Below, piece by piece: positions 1 through 9,371 of a stretch of 64,000 nucleotides of DNA (its first letter is position 1; each line of letters begins with the position of its first letter). The notes under the pieces are model-generated. The model was not told where the DNA came from and made no database searches. It saw only the letters and a program-made list of their open reading frames with translations. This DNA comes from Alphaproteobacteria bacterium (GTDB taxonomy: Bacteria > Pseudomonadota > Alphaproteobacteria > Rhodospirillales > WMHbin7), in assembly GCA_015232335.1 (NCBI GenBank), contig JADFZV010000001.1:226813-290812 (forward strand). The letters run 5' to 3'. Made by a program: the position numbers and the translations under genes.

Positions 1-884
1 GACTTCCATTTCAGAACGTCCGCCGGAACCAATTCGGCCTTCAGCTTCAAGCGCTCGAGATTTTCTTTAAGGCGGGGCAGCTTGGCCCCGGCCTTTTCCA
101 CGGCGACGACATCCGCTCCCAAAGCGGCCAGTTGCGCAGTCTTGCCGCCAGGGGCGGCGCACAAGTCGGCCACTTTCAGCCCCTTGACCTCACCCAGCAG
201 CCGGACGGGCAGGGCGGCTGCCGCGTCTTGCACCCACCAAGCCCCTTCCTGAAAGCCGGGCAGGGCGGTGACGGGGCCGGGTTTGACCAGGCGCAGCGTT
301 CCCGTCGGCAAGATCTCGGCACCTAGCTTTTCCGCCCATTGGGCGGCGTCCGATTGAACGCTCAAGTCAAGCGGGGCCTCCTGAAGGCTGGCTGCCGCGA
401 TGCGCTTGGCCTGCTCCTCGCCCCAATCCCTGACCCACTCGTCCCACAGCCAGTCCGGAATGGACGTCCTGTCGATATCGATGGCGGCCAGCAACTCTTT
501 GCCCTCGCGCCCGATTCGGCGCAGAACGGCATTGACCAGTCCTCTGAAATTGGCGGGTGCTAGATCGACCGCCGTTGTTACGGCGGCGTGGGGGGGCTGG
601 TCCAGAAAAAGCAGCTGTGCCACGCCGATGCGCAAGGCCTGCATGGCGGGCTCGCCAGATTGGGGCAGGGCGCGTTCGAGACATTGGCCGATCAGGGCGT
701 CGATCACGAACAGGCGGCGCAGGGTGGTGGCGGCCAGATGGCGCACGAAGGCGCGGTCGCGCACGGGAAGCAGGCGGAAGGCCGGACTGGCCTCAAGGGC
801 CGAATCGAGGGAATTGTGACGAACCAGAACCGAGCGAATCAGCTCCAGTGCGGCTTGGCGGGAAACGGAACCGGAAGCACTCAT
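1..884 (-). CDS. rsmB: 16S rRNA (cytosine-5) methyltransferase RsmB/Sun family, 3' part off the left edge
   Basis: Reverse translation from ATG at 884: [30 protein letters not shown]...[27 protein letters not shown]; NusB-like N-terminus and SAM motif [10 protein letters not shown]. Overlaps the htpX stop by ATGA. Confidence 0.9.
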   Translation of the reverse strand, partial: MSASGSVSRQAALELIRSVLVRHNSLDSALEASPAFRLLPVRDRAFVRHLAATTLRRLFVIDALIGQCLERALPQSGEPAMQALRIGVAQLLFLDQPPHAAVTTAVDLAPANFRGLVNAVLRRIGREGKELLAAIDIDRTSIPDWLWDEWVRDWGEEQAKRIAAASLQEAPLDLSVQSDAAQWAEKLGAEILPTGTLRLVKPGPVTALPGFQEGAWWVQDAAAALPVRLLGEVKGLKVADLCAAPGGKTAQLAALGADVVAVEKAGAKLPRLKENLERLKLKAELVPADVLKWK

Positions 885-1774
885 CCCCATGGTCCGCGCG
901 GGCGCTGGGCGGAAGGCACCCCATCGGCCCGCATGGCGCGCAGGCGGGCAATGCGGTTGGGCATGCTGGGATGGGTCGAGAACAGATTGTCCATACCTCC
1001 GCCAGCCAGCGGATTGACGATGAAGAGATGCGCCGTGGCCGGATTGGCCTGGGCGTCGCGGTTGGGAATGACGTGCGAGGCCGATTCCAGCCGCCCCAGG
1101 GCCGAGGCCAGCCACAAAGGCTGGCCGCAGATTTGTGCGCCCATGCTATCGGCTTCATACTCGCGCGAGCGTGAGATCGCCATCTGGACCAGCATGGCGG
1201 CAATGGGGGCCAGAATAGCGGCCAGGATGGCGCCGATGCCGCCCAGCGCACTGCCGCCCCCCTCGTCATTGGAACGCGAGCCACCGAAGAAGAAAGCGAA
1301 ATTTGCCAGCATGCCGATGGCGCCTGCGATGGTGGCGGCAATGGTCATGATTAGCGTGTCCCGGTTCTTCACATGGGCCAGCTCATGAGCCATGACGCCC
1401 GCGATCTCTTCGGGGCTAAGCAGATTGAGCAGGCCGGTGGTGGCGGCGACGGCGGCGTTCTCGGGATTGCGTCCGGTGGCGAAGGCGTTGGGCTGCGGGT
1501 TGTCCATCAGATAGACCCGCGGCATGGGCAGATCGGCATTACGCGCCAGTTGCTGGACGATCTGATAAAGTTCGGGGGCCTCGTTGGGCCCGACTTCGCG
1601 GGCTCCGTACATGGATAGGACCATGCTTCCCGAATTCCAATAGGCGAACAGGTTGGTGGCCAAGGCCAGGCCCAGGGCAATGACGACGCCGCCCTGCCCG
1701 CCGATCAAATAGCCGACGGTTAGAAACAGTCCGGTCAGTCCGGCCAGTAAAAGCGCTGTTCGGGCAAAGCCCAT
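881..1774 (-). CDS. htpX: Zinc metalloprotease HtpX
   Basis: [26 protein letters not shown]...[15 protein letters not shown] (HExxH motif) inside ORF 881..2005; internal start chosen from the family N-terminus. Confidence 0.93.
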   Translation of the reverse strand: MGFARTALLLAGLTGLFLTVGYLIGGQGGVVIALGLALATNLFAYWNSGSMVLSMYGAREVGPNEAPELYQIVQQLARNADLPMPRVYLMDNPQPNAFATGRNPENAAVAATTGLLNLLSPEEIAGVMAHELAHVKNRDTLIMTIAATIAGAIGMLANFAFFFGGSRSNDEGGGSALGGIGAILAAILAPIAAMLVQMAISRSREYEADSMGAQICGQPLWLASALGRLESASHVIPNRDAQANPATAHLFIVNPLAGGGMDNLFSTHPSMPNRIARLRAMRADGVPSAQRPRGPWG

Positions 1775-1958
1775 GGAAGGCCTCTCGGTTTCGGTCGCTA
1801 TGTGAATAGTGAAGAGATGGCCTCGCTTCAAGGGGAAGATTGCGTAACTCCGGGCTGGGGCAAGGGCTGGGTGCGCGACCCGTCTTCCGGGAAAGGGTTG
1901 CAAAGCGTCCCCGCATCGACGACCATGCAAGGATGCGTAAAGGGAAAACAAGCAGGCC

Positions 1959-2519
1959 ATGAACTTTTTGACTGTCACCATCGTCATTTTCATCGTCGCC
2001 CTCATTGGCGTCTTCGCGGTGGCATTGATTGTTTATTTGTCGTCCCTGGTCAAAAGTGCGTATCAGATCAAAATCGAGATGCGCAACGACCTTGAGGAGG
2101 GCTTGAAGCGCGCCGACGAGGAACTGAACAAGCGCTCGCGCTGGATCAAGCGGGAACTGCTGGAAGAAATCGAGCGCATCAAAAGCAACATGCAGGCCGA
2201 CATAACCAATCGGGGCATCACCGTCTTGGAAGAAGCCCGCAAGATGGTGGCCGGTTCCGAAGAGGGCATTCGTCACGATTTGGCCGAGAACACCAGGCTT
2301 TTGAACGAGGCGCGCGATCTTCTCTATGCCCTCGAGCACAAGGTAAAGGCGCTGCGTCGTGAAGCCCAGGGCATGAGCGGCGCCCAGCCCGCTGCCGAGG
2401 CGTCGCCAACGCAGGCACAGATGCCGCCAGCGCTGCCTGCACCTGCAAGCCAGCCGATGCCAGCCCCGCGTCCTGCTGCGCCTGCGCCGGCACCCGCCCA
2501 GAAGCCAGTCGCAGGGTAA
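1959..2519 (+). CDS. Membrane-anchored coiled-coil protein with Pro/Ala-rich tail, function unknown
   Basis: 186 aa ORF: one N-terminal TM, charged helical middle, [11 protein letters not shown] tail. Confidence 0.65.
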   Translation: MNFLTVTIVIFIVALIGVFAVALIVYLSSLVKSAYQIKIEMRNDLEEGLKRADEELNKRSRWIKRELLEEIERIKSNMQADITNRGITVLEEARKMVAGSEEGIRHDLAENTRLLNEARDLLYALEHKVKALRREAQGMSGAQPAAEASPTQAQMPPALPAPASQPMPAPRPAAPAPAPAQKPVAG

Positions 2520-2528
2520 GGATTCTCC

Positions 2529-3158
2529 ATGGAACGCAGACGCATCATTCTGATCGGTGCCGTTGCCGCCGTCTTGCTGGTGGGCGGTGTCGTTCTGCTG
2601 GGCCTGAAGAAACCCAAGGGTCCCGATTGTTCGCCGATTGCCAAGGCGCTGAGCAGTGGCCGTCCGGTGGCTGCCCTGGCCCCGCTTCTGGGTGATGATC
2701 CCAAGGCTAGCAATGCCGAGGCCGTTGCCAAAACAATGGCGGCCCTGGTCGATGTCGCTCGCGTTTCCGGCCCGGTGCCCGATTTTGCCACCCAGGCGGT
2801 TCCCGATGCGGTCGCCAAAGCCCAGGAGGCGTCGCAGGTCTGGTTGAATTGCGGAGCCTCCTCGGTGGTCTGGGGATCGGTCGAGAAGGAAGGCGAAATC
2901 GTCATCGAGGACAAGAAGGCGAAAAAACCCATCACCAAGCCGATCTTTGCCACTCTGCTCTGGGTTACCAGCGGGAAAGAGGCAACAGTCCAGATTCCAA
3001 GGTCGCGCGATGGGCGCGAGGCTGCCGAGATGGTGTTTAGGGCCCATGCCGAGCGGGAACGCGCCCGCAGCCAAAAGGCCGAGGCCGAGGCGCCTGCGTC
3101 CGGCGAAAAACCGCCGGTTCAGGAGAATGTCCAGCCCGCCGGTGAAAAGCCCCAATAG
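2529..3158 (+). CDS. Hypothetical protein with N-terminal signal anchor
   Basis: 209 aa ORF directly downstream of 1959..2519; hydrophobic IILIGAVAAVLLVGGVVLLGL segment. Confidence 0.6.
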   Translation: MERRRIILIGAVAAVLLVGGVVLLGLKKPKGPDCSPIAKALSSGRPVAALAPLLGDDPKASNAEAVAKTMAALVDVARVSGPVPDFATQAVPDAVAKAQEASQVWLNCGASSVVWGSVEKEGEIVIEDKKAKKPITKPIFATLLWVTSGKEATVQIPRSRDGREAAEMVFRAHAERERARSQKAEAEAPASGEKPPVQENVQPAGEKPQ

Positions 3159-3198
3159 GGCGTTTCCGTATTTCACTGCGCATGAACAATCGGTCAAG

Positions 3199-4069
3199 AT
3201 GAAGGACAGCCAAAGAACCGCCCATCTTGCCCTGGCCGCCCTGCTTCTGGGGGCCGTTGGCATCGGCTTTGCGCCCATTCTGGTGCGCTTAAGCCCACTG
3301 GGGCCGTCGGCGACGGCCTTTTATCGCCTGCTGCTAGCACTGCCGCTTCTGATGCTGTGGCTGGCTTGGGAAAGTCATCATCGGCAAAAGCCGCCCTGCC
3401 GCCCTGATGGCCTTGGCTTTGGCTGGGGGATTCTTTGCGGCCGATCTGGCTGTCTGGCACTGGTCTGTCCGCCTGACCAGTGTGGCCAATGCCACCCTGT
3501 TTGCCAATTTTGCCCCCCTCTATGTCACGCTGGCCGGATGGCTTTTGTTCAAACAACATGTGCGGCCCGTTTTCGTGGCGGGCATGACGTTGGCACTTTG
3601 CGGCGCCTTTCTGCTGATGGGCCAGCATCTGACGCTTGAAGGAACCGAGTTGACAGGCGACGCCCTGGGTCAACTGACCGCCGTTTTCTATGCGGGCTAT
3701 ATCGTGTCGGTGGGACGTTTGCGCAGGCACCTGTCAACCGCCACCATCATGACCGTCAGCGGACTGGTCACAACACCCCTTCTTCTGCTGGCAGCCTTGG
3801 CGTCTGGCGAGGCCTTGTGGCCGGAGCCCGGACAGGGATGGGGTGCTCTGATCGCGCTGGCCCTGGTTTCGCACGTCGCCGGACAAAGCCTGATCGCCTA
3901 TGCCCTGGCCCATCTTCCGGCATCCTTTGGCTCGGTTACCCTGCTGCTCCAGCCTCTGGTTGCGGCCTTGCTGGCCTGGGGATGGCTGGGCGAATCCCTA
4001 ACGTCTCTCTCCATGGCGGGCGGGGCCGTGATCCTGGTCGGCATCTATCTGGCGCGACGTGGGAGTTGA
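3199..4069 (+). pseudogene. EamA/DMT-family transporter interrupted by an apparent frameshift near 3361-3400
   Basis: MKDSQRTAHLALAALLLGAVGIGFAPILVRLSPLGPSATAFYRLLL...LWLAWE in one frame continues as LAALMALALAGGFFAADLAVWHWSVRLTSVANATLFANFAPL in another; span of 871 nt is 3n+1. Confidence 0.75.
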
Positions 4070-4164
4070 CGCTGGCGCGACGTGGGAGTTGACGCTGGCG
4101 CGTCGGGGGAGTTGACACTGGCGCGTCGGGGGAGTTGACGCTGGCGCGTCGGGGGAGTTGACGC
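4051..4164. repeat. 23-bp tandem repeat, about five copies
   Basis: Unit ggcgcg(a/t)cg(t/g)gggagttgac(g/a)ct at 4051, 4074, 4097, 4120 and 4143 (last partial). Confidence 0.95.
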
Positions 4165-4186
4165 GAACGTCAAGAGCCCCCATAAA
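4158..4186 (+). promoter_or_regulatory. Predicted promoter TTGACG-N17-CATAAA overlapping palindrome TTGACG-CGAA-CGTCAA
   Basis: TTGACG at 4158-4163, CGTCAA at 4168-4173, CATAAA at 4181-4186, just before ATG at 4193. Confidence 0.5.
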
Positions 4187-4192
4187 GGTGGT

Positions 4193-4903
4193 ATGACCAC
4201 TTTCGCAGCTTCCGAGCGGCAAGATGAGGGGCTCCTGTCCGAGCGGGTGGCGGGGCATCTGCGCCGCCTGATCGATCAGGGCGTGCTGGCTTCCGGCGAG
4301 CGGCTGCCGGGCGAGCGTCAGTTGGCCGAAAGCCTGAAGGTTTCGCGCGTTTCCGTGCGCGCCGCCCTGCAAAGCCTGAAGGCCGAGGGCTATCTGGAAG
4401 CCCGCCAGGGCGGAGGCACCAAGGTTCTCTCCTCGGCCCGGACGTTGGAATCCCCCCTGGCCGGACTGGTCCGCCGTTCACCTGCCAATCTGCGCGATCT
4501 GGTGGAATTAAGAATTCTGCTGGAGGGTTGGGCGGCCAGCCGCGCCGCTCAAAGGCGCGATGTCGAGGCCCTGCACGCCATGGAAATGGCCGTGCGCTCG
4601 ATGGAAGGCGATTTGAAGAGAAAGCGCAGCGTTGCCGACGATCTGGCCTTTCACAAAGCCCTGGCCAAGGGGGCGGGCAGCGCCGTCTATGATCATGTGC
4701 ATGCCGTTGTCGGCGATGTGATGGCCGAAATGGTCAAGCATCTGCGCCAGAATGTTTATGAATCGCCTGAGGAAGCCAAGCGGCTGGCGCATCAGCACCG
4801 TGAAATTTTAGAAGCGGTGCAGGATGGTAACGCAGCCTTGGCAAGAAACCTGTTAGAGAAGCATCTGGGCCAGGTGATCGATACGAGAGGAGCCTCAAAA
4901 TGA
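4193..4903 (+). CDS. FadR/GntR-family regulator with FCD domain
   Basis: wHTH LRRLIDQGVLASGERLPGERQLAESLKVSRVSVRAALQSLKAEGYLE followed by a helical FCD-type domain. Confidence 0.9.
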   Translation: MTTFAASERQDEGLLSERVAGHLRRLIDQGVLASGERLPGERQLAESLKVSRVSVRAALQSLKAEGYLEARQGGGTKVLSSARTLESPLAGLVRRSPANLRDLVELRILLEGWAASRAAQRRDVEALHAMEMAVRSMEGDLKRKRSVADDLAFHKALAKGAGSAVYDHVHAVVGDVMAEMVKHLRQNVYESPEEAKRLAHQHREILEAVQDGNAALARNLLEKHLGQVIDTRGASK

Positions 4904-6144
4904 GTCTTCTTCCCTGGCTCATGTGGGGCTTGGCGGCACTTTTCTACTGTTTCGGATTCTTTCAGCGCGTTGCCCCCGGCGTCATGGTGCAGGAATTGAT
5001 GCGCGATTTTGCGGTAGGTGCCACCATCACCGGCGTTCTCTCGGCTTTGTATTTCTACGCCTATGCCAGCTTGCAGATTCCGATCGGCCTTATGCTGGAT
5101 CGCATCGGCCCAAGGCGCATGCTGACGGTCTCGGCCCTGGTCGCGGCTTTGGGATGTTATTTCTTCAGTCTGGCCGACAGCGTTGGGCTGGCCTATGCCG
5201 GTCGCGCCCTGGTCGGCATCGGAACAGCCGTCACCTGGGTCGGTGCTTTGAAGGTGGCTTCCGTCTGGTTTCAGCCCAAGCGCTTCGCGCTGCTGACCGG
5301 CCTTACCATGGCCATGGGTATGGCGGGTGCGGTGGGCGGACAGGTGCCGCTGGGCCTTGCCGTGGCCGAATTCGGATGGCGCGGCACTTTGGCGGGATCG
5401 GCCATGATCGCGGCTGTCATGGCCGTTGCCTTCGCCTTGATCGTACGCGACCGGCCTGCGGGGGCCGAAGCCCCCAAACCGGGGCCTGATGAAGGCACAA
5501 AGCTCTGGTCGGGTGTGGCGCTGGCTTTCAAGGAGCCGCAAACTTATTGGACCTCGCTGTTCGGCGCCATGCTGGCCGCCCCCATGCTGACTTTCGCGGG
5601 CCTCTGGGGTGTGCCCTATCTGATGACGCGCTACGAGGTGGCAAGGCCCGAGGCGGCGGGTGCTGTTTCCCTGATGCTGATTGGCTGGGGTATCGGCTCG
5701 CCCCTGTTCGGCTGGCTCTCCGATCACTGGCATCAAAGGCGCCTGCCCATGCTGGTGTCGGTCATTGGCTCGTTGGTGATCACGCTGGCCTGGCTATATC
5801 TGCCCCTTCCCCTGGGGCTGCTCTCGGTCTTGCTGTTCCTGTCGGGCATTTGTGCGGGTGGCATGGTTCTGCTGTTCGCCACGGCGCGCGAGCATAATCC
5901 CATCTGGGCGGCGGGGGCTACGCTGGGCATCGTCAACATGTCCGTGATGGGCAACGGCGCCATCTTCCAATCCCTGACCGGATGGCTGCTCGATCTTGGC
6001 TGGACGGGTGCGCTTTCGAACGGGGCGCGCATCTATTCCATGGAAGCGTGGCAGACCGCCTTTCTGGTTCTGCCCGCCTGCCAGATCGCATCGTTGATCG
6101 GCGCTTTGCTGGTGCGCGAAACCCATTGCAGGCCGCAGAAATAA
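4900..6144 (+). CDS. MFS transporter
   Basis: 414 aa, 12-TM pattern, motif QIPIGLMLDRIGPRRMLTVSALVAALG; ATGA overlap with the regulator. Confidence 0.88.
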   Translation: MSLLPWLMWGLAALFYCFGFFQRVAPGVMVQELMRDFAVGATITGVLSALYFYAYASLQIPIGLMLDRIGPRRMLTVSALVAALGCYFFSLADSVGLAYAGRALVGIGTAVTWVGALKVASVWFQPKRFALLTGLTMAMGMAGAVGGQVPLGLAVAEFGWRGTLAGSAMIAAVMAVAFALIVRDRPAGAEAPKPGPDEGTKLWSGVALAFKEPQTYWTSLFGAMLAAPMLTFAGLWGVPYLMTRYEVARPEAAGAVSLMLIGWGIGSPLFGWLSDHWHQRRLPMLVSVIGSLVITLAWLYLPLPLGLLSVLLFLSGICAGGMVLLFATAREHNPIWAAGATLGIVNMSVMGNGAIFQSLTGWLLDLGWTGALSNGARIYSMEAWQTAFLVLPACQIASLIGALLVRETHCRPQK

Positions 6145-7362
6145 ATGACGCCCGGCCAGGTTCTGACAGCACTTCTGGATGAAGGGCTGAAGGCCGCCGA
6201 TCCAGCCCCGCATGTTGCCCGGTTTCTTCCCAAGCCGCCCAAAGGCCGAACCCTGGTCGTGGGGGCGGGAAAAGCCAGCGCTTCCATGGCACAGGCGGTC
6301 GAGGTGGCCTGGCCGGTGGATGCTTTGCTTTCAGGGTTGGTGGTAACGCGTCATGGCTATGGCCTGCCCCTGAAGCACATCGACTGCCTGCTGGCAGCGC
6401 ATCCTGTTCCGGATAGTGCGGCCTTGCAGGCTGCGCAAAGCATGCTGGCAAGGGTGCAAGGAGTATCCAAGGACGATCTGGTGCTGGCCCTGATGAGCGG
6501 TGGCGGCTCGGCGCTGCTGACCCTTCCGGCAAATGGCGTCACGCTGGAGGAAAAGCGGCGGATCACCAAAGCATTGCTGCGTTCGGGTGCTTCGATCACC
6601 GACATTAATACCGTGCGCAAGCATCTGTCGGCCATCAAGGGCGGGCGGCTTGCCAAGGCGTCCTATCCAGCGCGCCTTGTCACGCTGGCGGTATCGGATG
6701 TTGCGGGCGACGATCCTGCCGTCATCGCCTCGGGCCCGACGGTTGGCGATTCCACCACCATCGAAGACGCCCGGTCCGTGCTGGCCGCTTATGGAATTTC
6801 GCCCCCGCCGGTTTGGAGCGAGTCGGTCAAGCCAGACGATCCGTCGCTAGCAAGTACAGACTATCGGATGATCCTGAGGCCTGCGGACATGTTGGCCGCT
6901 GTGGCGGCCAAGGCCAGGGCGTTGGGCCTTGGCGTTATCGATTTGAGGGATCAGATTTCCGGCGAGGCCAGGGATGTGGCGGGTTTGCATGCTGCGATGG
7001 CGTGCTCGGCCAAGCCTGGAACCTTGATTCTCTCCGGCGGCGAATTGACCGTGACCATCAAGGGAGACGGTCAAGGTGGTCCGAACGGCGAATATCTGCT
7101 GGCTTTGGCCATAGCGCTTGAAGGCGCGGAAAACATCTTTGCCGCAGCCATCGACACGGACGGCATCGATGGCGTTGAGGAAAATGCTGGAGCCCGCATC
7201 GGTCCCGATACGTTGAGGCGCGCCAATGCGGCAGGATGCGATGCGCTTTGCCATCTTGCGGCAAATGACAGTTACGGTTTCTTTCAAAAGCTGGGTGATT
7301 TGATCGTGACCGGCCCCACGCGCACGAACCTTAATGATCTGCGCCTGATTCTGGTGCTTTGA
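6145..7362 (+). CDS. Glycerate 2-kinase / TtuD-type (DUF4147-MOFRL) protein
   Basis: VVGAGKASASMAQAVE, LMSGGGSALLTLP, ILSGGELTVTIKGDGQGGPNGEYLLALA motifs. Confidence 0.9.
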   Translation: MTPGQVLTALLDEGLKAADPAPHVARFLPKPPKGRTLVVGAGKASASMAQAVEVAWPVDALLSGLVVTRHGYGLPLKHIDCLLAAHPVPDSAALQAAQSMLARVQGVSKDDLVLALMSGGGSALLTLPANGVTLEEKRRITKALLRSGASITDINTVRKHLSAIKGGRLAKASYPARLVTLAVSDVAGDDPAVIASGPTVGDSTTIEDARSVLAAYGISPPPVWSESVKPDDPSLASTDYRMILRPADMLAAVAAKARALGLGVIDLRDQISGEARDVAGLHAAMACSAKPGTLILSGGELTVTIKGDGQGGPNGEYLLALAIALEGAENIFAAAIDTDGIDGVEENAGARIGPDTLRRANAAGCDALCHLAANDSYGFFQKLGDLIVTGPTRTNLNDLRLILVL

Positions 7363-7407
7363 TGGCGAATGCTTTATGATTCGTCCGTTCATCGGGGGGA
7401 ATTGGGA

Positions 7408-8826
7408 ATGAGACGCAGTCGGAATGCCAAGATCATCGCCACGCTGGGTCCTGCCAGCGGAACGCCGGAAAAGATCGCAGCCCTGTTTCGCGCAGGCGCC
7501 GATGTCTTTCGCCTGAATATGAGCCATGGCTCGCACGAGGAACATCGCGCCCGGCTGAATGTCATTCGCAGATTGGAAGAGGAGATGGGGCGGCCCATCG
7601 GCATTCTGCTTGATCTGCAAGGGCCAAAGCTGCGCATCGGCGATTTCTCGCAAGGCAGCGCCTATCTCGAAAAAGATGCCAGTTTCAGGCTCGATCTCGA
7701 TCCCCATCTGGGCAATGAAAAGCGGATCTGCCTGCCGCATCCCGAGATTTTCGCAGCCCTTAAGCCGGGTGAGGAATTGCTGCTGGACGATGGGCGCTTG
7801 AAATTGCTGGTCGAGCGTTGCGGCGCCGATTACGCCAACACGCGGGTCATCGAGGGCGGCCAGTTGTCCAATCACAAAGGGGTCAATCTGCCCGGCGTCA
7901 TTCTGCCTCTGACGGCGCTGACGCCCAAGGATGTCGAGGATCTGGACTTCGGCCTCGATATCGGGGTCGACTGGATTGCGTTGTCTTTTGTTCAGCGCAC
8001 GTCGGATGTCACCGAGTTGAAGATGAAAGTGGCGGGCCGGGCCGGGGTTCTGGCCAAGCTGGAAAAGCCGTCGGCCGTGGTTTCAAGTGAATTGGCGGGC
8101 ATCATCGCCGAGGCTGACGCCCTTATGGTGGCCAGAGGCGATCTGGGCGTCGAATGCCCGCCCGAGCGGGTTCCCATTTTGCAAAAGCAGATCGTTGCGG
8201 CTTGCAGGCAAGCCGGAAAGCCGGTGGTGGTGGCGACCCAGATGCTGGAATCAATGGTGACGGCGCCGGTGCCAACCCGGGCCGAGGCGTCCGACGTGGC
8301 CACGGCGGTCTATGACGGGGCCGATGCCGTGATGCTTTCGGCCGAGACGGCGGCCGGTCAGCATCCGCTGGAAGCGGTGGCGATCATGGACCGCATCATT
8401 CAAAGCGTTGAGGCCGATCCTTTGTTCGAGCGCATTCGCACCGCCGATCAGCGCGACCCCACACCCACCATGGCCGATGCTATCGCCAGTGCGGCGCGCC
8501 AGGTGGCGCACACCATCAAGGCCTCTGCTATCGTTACCTATACCTCGTCGGGCTTTTCGGCCATGCGGGTGGCGCGCGAGCGGCCCGATGTGCCGATCCT
8601 GGGGCTCACGCCGCGCTCGGGCACGGCAAGGCGCCTGACCCTGGCCTGGGGGGTCCATCCCATTTACACCAACCGCGAGATCAAGAACGTGCCCGAGATG
8701 GTCGAGGTGGCGGCGCATGCCGCCGCCCAGGACTATGCCAAGCGGGGCGGGCAGATCGTGATCGTGGCCGGCGTCCCCTTCGGCGCCGAGGGCACGACCA
8801 ACATGCTCAGGGTGGCGAGGGTTTGA
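7408..8826 (+). CDS. pyk: Pyruvate kinase
   Basis: MRRSRNAKIIATLGPASGTPEKI...VFRLNMSHGSHEEH...MVARGDLGVE...VATQMLESM; start set inside ORF 7369..8826. Confidence 0.95.
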   Translation: MRRSRNAKIIATLGPASGTPEKIAALFRAGADVFRLNMSHGSHEEHRARLNVIRRLEEEMGRPIGILLDLQGPKLRIGDFSQGSAYLEKDASFRLDLDPHLGNEKRICLPHPEIFAALKPGEELLLDDGRLKLLVERCGADYANTRVIEGGQLSNHKGVNLPGVILPLTALTPKDVEDLDFGLDIGVDWIALSFVQRTSDVTELKMKVAGRAGVLAKLEKPSAVVSSELAGIIAEADALMVARGDLGVECPPERVPILQKQIVAACRQAGKPVVVATQMLESMVTAPVPTRAEASDVATAVYDGADAVMLSAETAAGQHPLEAVAIMDRIIQSVEADPLFERIRTADQRDPTPTMADAIASAARQVAHTIKASAIVTYTSSGFSAMRVARERPDVPILGLTPRSGTARRLTLAWGVHPIYTNREIKNVPEMVEVAAHAAAQDYAKRGGQIVIVAGVPFGAEGTTNMLRVARV

Positions 8827-8835
8827 GGGGTGGGG

Positions 8836-8988
8836 GGCAAGACCTGACCTCCTGCCCCTGCAGAATAAAGCTAAGATGAGCGGAATGACTGAGGGCGGGG
8901 TCAGGTCTTGATTATTTCCTATTTTTCTGCCGAGCGAATTATAGCCAGAACTGAAAATAGGAAACAATCAAGACCTGACCCCGCCCCC
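8836..8988. repeat. REP/REPIN-like inverted repeat plus a third degenerate copy
   Basis: 8893-8928 GGGCGGGGTCAGGTCTTGATTaTTTCCTATTTT pairs with 8953-8987 AAAATAGGAAAcAATCAAGACCTGACCCCGCCC; extra CAAGACCTGACC at 8838. Confidence 0.85.
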
Positions 8989-9044
8989 AGGATGACCCCG
9001 CCCCCCAGGAGAGTGATCCCCCCCAGGAAAACGGAATCACAAAG

Positions 9045-9066
9045 CCGCGCCCATCGAGGGGCGCGG
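9045..9066 (-). terminator. Hairpin downstream of rpmJ
   Basis: CCGCGCCC-atcga-GGGGCGCGG inverted repeat on the 3' side of rpmJ. Confidence 0.5.
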
Positions 9067-9120
9067 AAGTGGAGAGAGAGAGAATTTTCTTATAAAGGGC
9101 TCGTCAGCGTCCCGAGAGCC

Positions 9121-9246
9121 CTAGCCCTGACGGGCTTTAAAGCGGGGATTGGTCTTATTGATGACGTAAACGCGCCCCTTCCTGCGAACGATGCGGCAGT
9201 TCTTGTCGCGCAGCTTGGCCGTTTTCAGCGAGTTGCGGATTTTCAT
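9121..9246 (-). CDS. rpmJ: 50S ribosomal protein L36 (41-aa form)
   Basis: Manual reverse translation [41 protein letters not shown]; too short for the supplied ORF track. Confidence 0.93.
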   Translation of the reverse strand: MKIRNSLKTAKLRDKNCRIVRRKGRVYVINKTNPRFKARQG

Positions 9247-9371
9247 GGGTCGCGCTTTCAGTAAGTCCGGTTTCGAATGAGGCGGGGACCATAACCGCCG
9301 ACCCTGGGCTTGTCAACCGATCCGAGGCCAATCTTTTTAACATTCCAGGAGTTGTGTGTTCCTGTTATGTT

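Noticed and set aside
1539-3278. 579-aa minus-strand ORF
   Set aside because: Overlaps htpX and two plus-strand genes; composition atypical of protein, no family signature.
4051-4164. Possible CRISPR array
   Set aside because: Units are contiguous 23-bp tandem repeats without spacers and no cas genes are nearby.
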